Assembly (NCBI GenBank): GCA_021152595.1
Contig: JAGKVC010000003.1
Location: 1 to 51,329 of the forward strand
Length of the DNA: 51,329 bases
Source: Clostridia bacterium
GTDB taxonomy: Bacteria > Bacillota > Clostridia > Oscillospirales > Ruminococcaceae
Direction: 5' to 3'
Position numbers and translations under genes: made by a program. The notes under the pieces were generated by a model. It searched no databases, had not been told where the DNA came from, and saw nothing but the letters and a program-made list of their open reading frames with translations. This document shows, one piece after another, positions 17,722 through 24,450 of this stretch (the stretch's first letter is position 1; each line of letters opens with the position of its first letter).

Positions 17722-17794
17722 AGCTGTTTACTGGAGTCGAACCAGCGACCTCATCCTTACCAAGGATGTGCTCTACCATCTGAGCTAAAACAGC
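17722..17794 (-). tRNA. trnT: tRNA-Thr (anticodon GGT)
   Basis: A 73-nt cloverleaf on minus. The acceptor arm is GCTGTTT / AAACAGC, the D arm is GCTC-AGATGGTA-GAGC, the anticodon stem CATCC / GGATG has loop TTGGTAA (anticodon GGT), and the T arm is GCTGG-TTCGACT-CCAGT. The discriminator base is T. The 3' CCA is not encoded. It has a perfect promoter upstream and a terminator downstream. Confidence 0.96.
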
Positions 17795-17837
17795 ATCTTG
17801 TTTTTGAACCGGTCCGGTTTTCCGTGACCGCCTTTAT

Positions 17838-17866
17838 ATTATACTACGTTACAGGGGAAATGTCAA
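17838..17866 (-). promoter_or_regulatory. Promoter of tRNA-Thr
   Basis: On minus, TTGACA - 17 nt - TATAAT, a perfect consensus about 44 nt upstream of the mature tRNA 5' end. Confidence 0.93.
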
Positions 17867-17887
17867 GCGGATTCTGAAAAAAAATGA

Positions 17888-17962
17888 TTTTTGTCGGAAT
17901 ATACAAATATTAAGACGGATTTTGGACGAAATCCATTTACTAATGGGAATTCCGACGAAAAA
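17888..17962. other. Nested inverted repeat between tRNA-Thr and the GH25 gene
   Basis: The outer arms TTTTTGTCGGAAT and ATTCCGACGAAAAA pair over about 13 bp with one bulge. The inner arms GGATTT and AAATCC enclose TGGACG. It lies just upstream of the GH25 promoter on the plus strand and upstream of the tRNA promoter on minus. It could be an operator or structural element; it has no T-run typical of a terminator in a useful position. Confidence 0.5.
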
Positions 17963-17974
17963 ACGGCGCTGCTC

Positions 17975-18003
17975 TTGCAATTCGCGGAAGAATATGTTAA
18001 AAT
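17975..18003 (+). promoter_or_regulatory. Promoter of the GH25 gene
   Basis: TTGCAA - 17 nt - TAAAAT, 105 nt before the start codon. Confidence 0.75.
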
Positions 18004-18108
18004 GTATTGGAACTGAATACATCGGAACAGAAAAATTAGATATATTTGCAAATTCCGTTTCTGAATATATTGCTGCAAGAACAAACAGAAAGAGGAGGAG
18101 TTCTGAAC

Positions 18109-19668
18109 ATGCATTCCGGACTCAAACGCTTCCTGACCGCAGGGCTCGCAGCGCTCATGAGTGCTGTGATGCTGGGTGCGCCCGTATCCGCGATCGCAGA
18201 GGAAGCAAATTTGATCGACCATAACAATGACGGCGTGATCGACGTGTTCGATTATGTCATCAGCAAGCGCGTTTCCGTTGAGGAGAATGCGCCGCTGAAC
18301 CTTGTCGTGACAGATGCCGCAGGGCTTCCGGGGGCGGTGGTTACCGTCTCGGCTGTCGTCAGCCGCAATACCGGCTTCTCTACGGCGAAGCTCTCATTCA
18401 ATTATGATGAGGCGCTCGTTCCGGTGATTCCCGAGGACGGCGAGAATGCTGTCGTTCCGAGCGACCTGTTCTTTCCTGAATCGCAAATCAACGTATTTAC
18501 AATGAAAAAGATGCACCAGATCATCTGCTGCTCCAGTCTCGCGGCTTATACGGAGGAGAACGGTGCGATGCTGGATATGACGTTCCGGATTCCTGAGGAT
18601 GCTGTTCCCGGGACGGTCTATACCGTTTTCTATGAGGATGCGTCGCTGCTCGACGATGACTCGAACCGTCTGCCGCTGCTGACCAAGCGCGGAAAGATTA
18701 CCGTGCTTTCTGAGGCGGAGCTGACTGATCCGCCGCCGCTGCTGACGACTACGCCGCCTGTCACATCGGAACCGCCTGCCACAACGACGGCGCCCGTGAC
18801 GGGGACGACAGTCACGACCGGCAGGACAACGGCTTCACAGACAACCGCTTCTGCCACGACTGCGCCCAAAAAGACGACAACGGCAAAAACTACAACCGCC
18901 AAAACTACGACCGCGAAAACAACAACGGCAAAGCAGTCCAAGACAACCGCAAAATCAACGACGACTGCGAAAACCACAACAACTGTGACGACAACCGGCA
19001 CCACGACTGCCGAGACAACCACGACGACCGTCCGGACGGCACCGCCGTATCTCTGGAAGGGCATTGACGTCTCGCAGTATCAGGGTGATATCAATTTTGA
19101 AAAGGTGCGCGATGAATCCGAAAATAAATTCGTGATGATGCGCGCGGGCTTCGGCCGGTATGCATTCCAGGAGGATCCGACCTTCCAGACGAATTACAGC
19201 CGCGCCAAGGCGGCAGGCATTCCCGTCGGCGCTTACTGGTATTCCTACGCGCAGACGCCGGAAATCGCCCGTGTCGAAGCGCATGTCTGCGCACAGGTGC
19301 TCGGAGACCGGCAGTTTGAATATCCGATCGCTTTCGATATCGAGGAACCGAGCGTTCTCTCAAAGAGTCCTGAGGAGATTTCTGCGATTATTGAGGCGTT
19401 CTGCTCCGAAATGGAGAAGATGGGCTATTACGCGATGCTCTATTGCTCCTCCTATTACCTCAACAACCGCATTCTCAAGAGCACGCTCGAGAAATACAGC
19501 GTGTGGGTTGCAAATTACAATGTGCCGTGCCCGAGCTTTACCGGTGAATACGGCATGTGGCAGTACGGCATCGGCAGAAGCGCCGGTATTGACTACGATG
19601 TGGACGTCAACTACTGCTATAAGGATTATCCGTCCATTATCGTCAAGAATCATCTCAATAAATTCTGA
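18109..19668 (+). CDS. Secreted GH25 lysozyme with half-dockerin and cohesin-like domain
   Basis: 519 residues. The signal peptide spans about 1-30 (cleavage near VSAIA). A single dockerin F-hand lies at about 37-54 (DHNNDGVIDVFDYVISKR). A cohesin-like beta domain at about 62-201 has GAVVTVSAVV, AKLSFNYDEALV, GAMLDMTFRIPEDAVPGT and RGKITVL. A Thr/Lys-rich linker covers about 205-312. The C-terminal GH25 muramidase domain, from about 314, has GIDVSQYQGDI (D320) and AFDIEEP (D410, E412). GH25 enzymes cleave the MurNAc-GlcNAc bond of peptidoglycan. The ATG at 18109 follows AGAGGAGGAG. It has its own promoter and terminator. The cohesin-lysozyme pairing suggests docking of dockerin proteins on the cell wall; this is inference. 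Confidence 0.9.
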   Translation: MHSGLKRFLTAGLAALMSAVMLGAPVSAIAEEANLIDHNNDGVIDVFDYVISKRVSVEENAPLNLVVTDAAGLPGAVVTVSAVVSRNTGFSTAKLSFNYDEALVPVIPEDGENAVVPSDLFFPESQINVFTMKKMHQIICCSSLAAYTEENGAMLDMTFRIPEDAVPGTVYTVFYEDASLLDDDSNRLPLLTKRGKITVLSEAELTDPPPLLTTTPPVTSEPPATTTAPVTGTTVTTGRTTASQTTASATTAPKKTTTAKTTTAKTTTAKTTTAKQSKTTAKSTTTAKTTTTVTTTGTTTAETTTTTVRTAPPYLWKGIDVSQYQGDINFEKVRDESENKFVMMRAGFGRYAFQEDPTFQTNYSRAKAAGIPVGAYWYSYAQTPEIARVEAHVCAQVLGDRQFEYPIAFDIEEPSVLSKSPEEISAIIEAFCSEMEKMGYYAMLYCSSYYLNNRILKSTLEKYSVWVANYNVPCPSFTGEYGMWQYGIGRSAGIDYDVDVNYCYKDYPSIIVKNHLNKF

Positions 19669-19671
19669 TCG

Positions 19672-19710
19672 AAACCGCTCCCGAATACAATGATCGGGAG
19701 CGGTTTTTTG
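19672..19710 (+). terminator. Terminator of the GH25 gene
   Basis: AACCGCTCCCGA / TCGGGAGCGGTT with TTTTTT after it. Confidence 0.92.
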
Positions 19711-19775
19711 TGCAAGACTGCTTCTGCGTGATTTTATGCGTCATAGGTTGTGGATGAAACAGGGAGTTTACAGAT

Positions 19776-19960
19776 ATAATAGAGGAATCCGCTTCGCGGA
19801 TGCTATTTCAGAATGGGCACCTCTATCGCAGGTGCCCAAGCCCCCGAACTCTTGAACGCCGGGGACATTTCGCACTCTGCGGAGTGCGGCCAAAGGGCGC
19901 CGCCCTTTGGAAACCTGCGAGCTTTTGAAAAAGCTCGACCAAAACTTTTGTTTTGACATC
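19776..19960 (+). repeat. Multi-hairpin repeat, family B copy 1
   Basis: A chain of short hairpins: ATCCGCTTCGCGGAT, GGGCACCTCTATCGCAGGTGCCC, GCACTCTGCGGAGTGC, CAAAGGGCGCCGCCCTTTG and CGAGCTTTTGAAAAAGCTCG, ending ACCAAAACTTTTG. It is flanked by a 14-nt direct repeat, TTTTATGCGTCATA, at 19732-19745 and 19971-19984. It matches 29938-30122 and 30228-30416. No gene is present in 19711-20061. Confidence 0.85.
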
Positions 19961-19990
19961 GCCGGAAAGGTTTTATGCGTCATACGCCCA

Positions 19991-20019
19991 TTGCACTTTT
20001 TATAAGAATATGCTATAAT
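19991..20019 (+). promoter_or_regulatory. Promoter of the K+ channel gene
   Basis: TTGCAC - 17 nt ending TGC - TATAAT. Nearly identical in -35, spacer and -10 to the promoter at 46200-46228. Confidence 0.9.
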
Positions 20020-20061
20020 ATAAGCAGATTCACAGATTTGACAAGGGGGTATGACTGACAG

Positions 20062-21012
20062 ATGAAAAAAAAACGGATTTTTGATATCATTCAGATCGGC
20101 AATACCGAGGATCTGCCGAGCCGCGCCTTTGACTGGTTCATCGTCGCGGTCATTATCCTCAATATTCTCGTGATGTTCCTCGAGACATTCGATTTCTTCC
20201 TGCCGCTTTATCCCGTGCTGCGGATGATCGAGGTCGTGACGGCAGGCATCTTCTGCGTGGAATATATCCTGCGCATCTGGACCGCGGATCTGCTCTATCC
20301 CGACCGCACGCCTGCAAAGGCGCGGCTGCGGTTTCTGCGCTCCTTTGACGGCGTTGTCGATCTGATGACGATTCTGCCGTTCTTCTTTCTCGACGGCTTC
20401 ATCGTCTTCCGGATGCTGCGCGTCGTGCGGATTCTGCATCTGTTCCGCATCAATGCACAGTACGATTCCTTTCAGGTCATCACAACGGTTCTCTATGAAA
20501 AGCGCAATCAGATTTTATCCTCGGTGTTCATTATCATCGTGCTGATGCTGTCCTCATCGCTCTGCATGTACGGCGCGGAGCATGATGCGCAGCCGGAGAA
20601 CTTCCGCAATGCGTTTTCCGGTATCTGGTGGAGCATGTCCACGCTGCTGACCGTCGGCTACGGCGATATCTATCCCGTGACGGTCGTCGGCAAGGCGATG
20701 GCGATCTGTATCGCTTTCTTAGGCGTCGGCGTGGTCGCCATCCCGACCGGTATCATCAGCGCCGGTTTCGTCGAGCAGTATACGCAGAAGGAGCATGCGG
20801 ATACCCGTTTTCAGGATGTGCGTGAGGTCGGGGAGCTGCTGCTCAATCCCGACCATGCTTTCTTCGGAAAGACCGTCGGGGATGTCCAGTCCGATTATCA
20901 GCTTCAAATCCTGCTCGTGCTGCGTGACGGTCTGACCGTCCTGCCGCGGAGTGATCTGGAGCTTGCACCGCAGGATCTCCTGATTCTGCATTCGGATAAA
21001 ATCGTGAAATAA
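20062..21012 (+). CDS. Voltage-gated-type potassium channel with cytosolic RCK_C-like tail
   Basis: 316 residues with six membrane helices. S1 is about 24-43 and S2 about 53-75. S4 is about 112-130 with spaced arginines (R117, R120, R123, R129), and S5 is about 150-170. The pore has the selectivity filter TVGYGD (197-202), and S6 is about 208-236. The C-terminal 60 residues (NPDHAFFGKTVGDVQSDYQL ... LAPQDLLILHSD) look like a TrkA-C/RCK_C ligand domain. It should conduct K+ across the cell membrane, gated by voltage and perhaps a small ligand. GGGGG lies 12 nt before the ATG. A four-codon ORF (ATGACTGACAGATGA, 20051-20065) overlaps the start and could influence translation. Confidence 0.92.
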   Translation: MKKKRIFDIIQIGNTEDLPSRAFDWFIVAVIILNILVMFLETFDFFLPLYPVLRMIEVVTAGIFCVEYILRIWTADLLYPDRTPAKARLRFLRSFDGVVDLMTILPFFFLDGFIVFRMLRVVRILHLFRINAQYDSFQVITTVLYEKRNQILSSVFIIIVLMLSSSLCMYGAEHDAQPENFRNAFSGIWWSMSTLLTVGYGDIYPVTVVGKAMAICIAFLGVGVVAIPTGIISAGFVEQYTQKEHADTRFQDVREVGELLLNPDHAFFGKTVGDVQSDYQLQILLVLRDGLTVLPRSDLELAPQDLLILHSDKIVK

Positions 21013-21014
21013 TG

Positions 21015-21055
21015 AAAGCCCGAACGCGGAGCATGTACTTCGCATTCGGGCTTTT
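21015..21055 (+). terminator. Terminator of the K+ channel gene
   Basis: AAAGCCCGAA-CGCGGAGC / CTTCGCATTCGGGCTTTT, 2 nt after the stop codon. Confidence 0.85.
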
Positions 21056-21101
21056 GACTGCAATGGATGATCTGTCGGCGTGCCGGATCGTTCCAGGCGG
21101 T

Positions 21102-22007
21102 TTATTCTTTTTCGGGGAGCGCTTCAAATTCGATGCTGAACCTTTTTGCGTATGCTTCCGCTGTTGAGCCTTTGCAGCCCCGGATGCGCTCACAGGAAAA
21201 TGTTTCATCCTGACCGCCGCCGATGCTGCATGTTTCATTCAGCACTGTAACGGTTCCCAGATTGATGCATTCGGAAAATGCGCCCTTTCCGATTTCTGTT
21301 ACACTTTCCGGAATTGTAACAGCGGTCAGTGTTCCGCAGCCGTGAAATGCATTTTCACCGATATGCGTGACACTTTCCGGAATTGTGACAGCGGTCAGTG
21401 CGCCGCAGCCGTAAAATGCATTTTCACCGATATGCGTGACGCTGTCCGGAATCGTGACTTCAGTCAGACGGTAACAGCCGGAAAATACGTCTTTCCCGAT
21501 CTGTGTGATGCCGTTCAGAATTGTGACGGAGGTCAGACCGTAACAGTTGTTAAATGCAGAATCACCGATGCTTGTGACACTGTCCGGAAGCGTAACAGCG
21601 GTCAGACCGGTGCAATAATAAAATGCATAATCGCCGATGCTTGTGACGCCTTCCGGAATTGTGACAGCGGTCAGCGCATCACAGCAGGAAAAAGCCTGAT
21701 TGCCGATGCTCGTGACACTGTCGGGAATTGAGACTGCGGTCAGCGCACTGGCGGAGAAAGCAAAATTGCCGATATGTGTGACACCGTCCGAAATGACCGC
21801 CTTCTGGATTTCGGATGTTTTCGATTCCCACGGGACAGTATCGCAAAAGAGCCCCCAGTCTGTCATATCGCCGGTGCCGGAAACAGTCAGTGTACCGTTC
21901 CGGTCAAGCGTCCATTTGAGATGCTCGCCGCAGTTTTTTGATGCGCAGGAGCATAAATTGAGGGCATATACAGCCGCAGCCGCCCACAACAAAAAACGAT
22001 GTTTCAT
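21102..22007 (-). CDS. BspA-type leucine-rich repeat lipoprotein
   Basis: 301 residues. The signal MKHRFLLW plus a hydrophobic stretch ends in a lipobox-like LCSC. The body holds eight near-identical 23-residue LRR_5 repeats (pattern VTIPDSVTSIGNQAFSCC), visible in the DNA as 69-nt tandem repeats from about 21250 to 21790. BspA-like repeats form a solenoid used for binding host or microbial surfaces. The N-terminal GEHLKWTLDRNGTLTVSGTG is the common cap of this family in gut Clostridia. The ATG at 22007 is preferred over more upstream starts because it opens the signal peptide and follows AGGGAGA. It is monocistronic, with the promoter 22089-22117. The repeats are prone to copy-number change. 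Confidence 0.92.
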   Translation of the reverse strand: MKHRFLLWAAAAVYALNLCSCASKNCGEHLKWTLDRNGTLTVSGTGDMTDWGLFCDTVPWESKTSEIQKAVISDGVTHIGNFAFSASALTAVSIPDSVTSIGNQAFSCCDALTAVTIPEGVTSIGDYAFYYCTGLTAVTLPDSVTSIGDSAFNNCYGLTSVTILNGITQIGKDVFSGCYRLTEVTIPDSVTHIGENAFYGCGALTAVTIPESVTHIGENAFHGCGTLTAVTIPESVTEIGKGAFSECINLGTVTVLNETCSIGGGQDETFSCERIRGCKGSTAEAYAKRFSIEFEALPEKE

Positions 22008-22088
22008 ATGGATTCTCCCTTCTGCTGTCAAACCAGATTGTGATGTCTTCATGATGATGAAAAAACGGTCTTTTTCCAGTATAAAATC

Positions 22089-22117
22089 AGTATAACAGCT
22101 TCTTTCTCGATTTGCAA
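22089..22117 (-). promoter_or_regulatory. Promoter of the LRR lipoprotein gene
   Basis: On minus, TTGCAA - 17 nt - TATACT. Confidence 0.82.
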
Positions 22118-22223
22118 GCGAAAACAGAACCGGATAGACTGTGAATCTGAGGGGAATCTGCTGTTTTCTCCGGATATCTCCCATTCTCTTTTGTTTCTGT
22201 ACCCTTTCAAATTTGCAGTCTGA

Positions 22224-22268
22224 ATATAAAATATGCCCGAACACAGAGGAAAAACTCCGCGTTCGGGC
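22224..22268 (-). terminator. Terminator of fruK
   Basis: On minus, GCCCGAACGCGGAG / CTCTGTGTTCGGGC with loop TTTTTC, followed by ATATTTTATATTC, 20 nt after the stop. Confidence 0.88.
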
Positions 22269-22287
22269 CGGATTCTTATGACAGGGG

Positions 22288-23223
22288 TTACAGCAGCTCT
22301 GTCGGCTCGGGGAGCGTCCGCAGGAGATTATCCATCTGCGAGCGGTTTGCGATCCATTCGCTGAAAGCCGTCGCGGAGCCTGCCGCGATGCCCATGCGCA
22401 GTGCTTCGGTCAGCGATTGCCCCTTTGCGCATGCTGCGAGAAATCCGCCGAGCATCGCATCGCCGGAGCCGACCGCATTCTTCACCTGACCGTGCGGCGC
22501 GGAAAGATGCCATACTCTGCCGTTGTCGGTAAAGAGCAGCGCACCCTCACCGCCGAGAGAGAGCAGCGCATTCTGTGCGCCCCATTCGATCAGTTTTTTG
22601 CCGTAGGGGAGTGCATCCCACCATGTATCAATGCTGCCGTCGTCATCAAAAAGCGAGCAGAGTTCCTGCAGATTCGGCTTGACCACAAAGGGATGCATGG
22701 CGAGCGCCTCACGCAGCGTTTCGCCCTCTGCATCCACGGCAAAGCGCACGCCGCTGTCGCCGAGTGCCTGCATGACATCCGCATAATGCGTTGCGGGAGC
22801 GCCTGCCGGAACAGAACCTGCAAGCACGATGTAATCACCGTCGCCGTATTTGCGCAGCTTTTCCAGCAGCATCTCCGTTTCCGCCGGAGAGACCGAAACG
22901 CCTCTGCCGTTCAGCTCTGTTACGGCATGATCCTCTTTGACCTTCAGATTGATACGGTTCATCTGATTCGGCACCTTGATCCAGTCGGTCGGGATCTGTG
23001 TCCGCAGAAGCTGCTCTGCGATCATTGTGCCCGTCGTACCCGAAAGATAACCGTAGACGGTCGTCGGGATCTCAAGCTGCTGCAAAATCAGCGAGACATT
23101 GACGCCCTTGCCGCCTGCGGTGATCCGCTCGTGCGAGGTGCGGTTGACATTATTGTGCATCAGCGGTGTTTCCAGCAGAACGGTATAATCGACTGCCGGA
23201 TTCATCGTAACGGTTGCGATCAT
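22288..23223 (-). CDS. fruK: 1-phosphofructokinase (PfkB/ribokinase family)
   Basis: 311 residues, the length of FruK. The N-terminal MIATVTMNPAVDYTV and GGKGVNVSLIL, together with the C-terminal NAVGSGDAMLGGFLA (catalytic Asp in GSGD), are the PfkB signatures. The pattern fits the 1-phosphofructokinase/tagatose-6-phosphate kinase branch: fructose-1-phosphate + ATP to fructose-1,6-bisphosphate. The usual neighbours FruR and FruA (PTS) are absent, so the exact sugar phosphate is inferred. The SD is AAAAGGAG, 9 nt before ATG. It lies 80 nt downstream of a DUF3592-like gene on the same strand and shares its promoter. Confidence 0.88.
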   Translation of the reverse strand: MIATVTMNPAVDYTVLLETPLMHNNVNRTSHERITAGGKGVNVSLILQQLEIPTTVYGYLSGTTGTMIAEQLLRTQIPTDWIKVPNQMNRINLKVKEDHAVTELNGRGVSVSPAETEMLLEKLRKYGDGDYIVLAGSVPAGAPATHYADVMQALGDSGVRFAVDAEGETLREALAMHPFVVKPNLQELCSLFDDDGSIDTWWDALPYGKKLIEWGAQNALLSLGGEGALLFTDNGRVWHLSAPHGQVKNAVGSGDAMLGGFLAACAKGQSLTEALRMGIAAGSATAFSEWIANRSQMDNLLRTLPEPTELL

Positions 23224-23303
23224 AGGGATGACTCCTTTTCATCATGCATTTTCAGGGATGCGCCTGTGATTTTATATGCATTGCTCCGGTTCGGTATGCG
23301 GTA

Positions 23304-23792
23304 TCAGGACTTCGGAAAGCAGAACCGGACAGTGACCGCGCTGATCAGCGCCGCCGCAAGCCAGAGCATGAGCTGCATTGCGATTGTCCGCATGATCTGC
23401 CGGATCATACTGCGGCGGTATGCATCATGCGGCAGAATCTGCTCTGCCGATTCCGCTGCCTGCGCAGGTGTCTGCGGATAGTTTCCGGAGAGAAACAGAC
23501 TGCGCTGCATCGCAAAGCGGATCGCGCTGCCGGTCTGCACAGCGGTTTTCGCCGGAAAACAGACCGTATGCCGCAGACGCCGACTGTCCGTGAAGGAGAC
23601 AGTCAGGAGCGTCTCTCCGTTTTGTGATGCGGTATCCGTCACCGTGCCGCGGAAGGACTGCCATTCGGTCAGCGGCTGAATGATTCTGCCGATGCCGCGG
23701 ACAATCAGAGCAAAGAGCAGCGCAAGCGCCGAGCCCGTCAGAAAATATCGCCACTTTCCGAGCGTGCGCATCAGCATCCAGACGGCAGCCAT
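23304..23792 (-). CDS. Two-helix membrane protein, DUF3592-like
   Basis: 162 residues. A helix at about 17-38 is followed by a short beta-rich extracytoplasmic region (FRGTVTDTASQNGETLLTVS ... RHTVCFPAKTAVQTGSAIRF), then a helix at about 136-158. This layout and the G-x-V / vxF strands resemble DUF3592 proteins, whose role is unknown. The start is supported by GAGGGGGGA about 6 nt before ATG. It is the first gene of a two-gene unit with fruK; no functional link is evident. Confidence 0.7.
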   Translation of the reverse strand: MAAVWMLMRTLGKWRYFLTGSALALLFALIVRGIGRIIQPLTEWQSFRGTVTDTASQNGETLLTVSFTDSRRLRHTVCFPAKTAVQTGSAIRFAMQRSLFLSGNYPQTPAQAAESAEQILPHDAYRRSMIRQIMRTIAMQLMLWLAAALISAVTVRFCFPKS

Positions 23793-23833
23793 GCCGATCC
23801 CCCCTCTGCCGCGACAAAATTCACCTTTTCTTT

Positions 23834-23862
23834 ATTATAGCATATTCTCCTGCAAAACACAA
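23834..23862 (-). promoter_or_regulatory. Promoter of the DUF3592-fruK unit
   Basis: On minus, TTGTGT - 17 nt ending TGC - TATAAT. The -35 is weak and the extended -10 is strong. Confidence 0.7.
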
Positions 23863-23942
23863 GAGCGAGAATGAAATTAGAAATGAGAAATGAGAAATGA
23901 GAAATTGCGGTGTCCGCTTTGCGGACTGATTTATAGATAGTC

Positions 23943-24242
23943 AGGAGATAGGCGTGAGGCGCTGTTGAAATATGGAGAAAGCAGGAAGGAGGAGGGAGAA
24001 AGTATAGTGAGGAGATAGGAGTGAGAAGTGAGGAGGGATTGAAATAAGGAGAAGGCAGGAAGGAGGAGGGAGGAAGTATCGTGAGGAGATAGGAGTGAGA
24101 AGTGAGGAGGGATTGAAATAAGGAGAAGGTAGGAAGGAGGAGGGAGGAAGTATAGTGAGGCGATAGGAGTGAGAAGTGAGGAGGGATTGAAATAAGGAGA
24201 AAGCAGGAAGGAGGGAGGAGGAAGTATAGTGAGGAGTGAGAA
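23943..24242 (+). repeat. Purine-only minisatellite, about 74-nt unit, 4 copies
   Basis: Tandem units such as gaggagataggagtgagaag then tgaggagggattgaaataag then gagaaggcaggaaggaggag repeat four times with small changes. Almost every base on the plus strand is A or G apart from scattered T. It is preceded by (aaatgag)n at about 23880-23910. The complementary strand has an open frame rich in Ser/Leu/Pro, an artefact of the repeat. No gene is present in 23793-24450. Confidence 0.9.
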
Positions 24243-24382
24243 GCTGCGGTTTTCCGGAAGCTGATACAGAAAAACAATACCGGGCTTGGAATATCCTCAG
24301 CCTATTGCGCTGAAACGGAGCATGGTTCTTTGACAGCTATAGAAAAACGGCTGCACGCCCTACGTGCCCTGCGTGCCGGGGC

Positions 24383-24411
24383 TTGCAATATCGGCGGAAA
24401 TGCGGTATAAT
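24383..24411 (+). promoter_or_regulatory. Promoter of recD2-comF
   Basis: TTGCAA - 17 nt - TATAAT. The surrounding ggggcttgcaatatcgg is repeated at the promoter at 33839. Confidence 0.9.
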
Positions 24412-24450
24412 ACAATAGAATCAATCAAACACGCGGAAAGGAGTAATTGC

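Noticed and set aside
18109..18330. Full dockerin in the GH25 protein
   Set aside because: Only one F-hand repeat (residues about 37-54) is visible; the next residues lead into the cohesin-like domain.
21250..21790. 69-nt repeats as a DNA repeat array
   Set aside because: They encode the 23-residue leucine-rich repeats of the lipoprotein; the period is a multiple of three and the frame is kept.
23943..24242. CRISPR array
   Set aside because: The units are contiguous with no unique spacers, and there are no cas genes.
23771..24277. A minus open frame rich in Ser, Leu and Pro over the minisatellite
   Set aside because: It is the translation of a 74-nt purine repeat, with no SD and no family.
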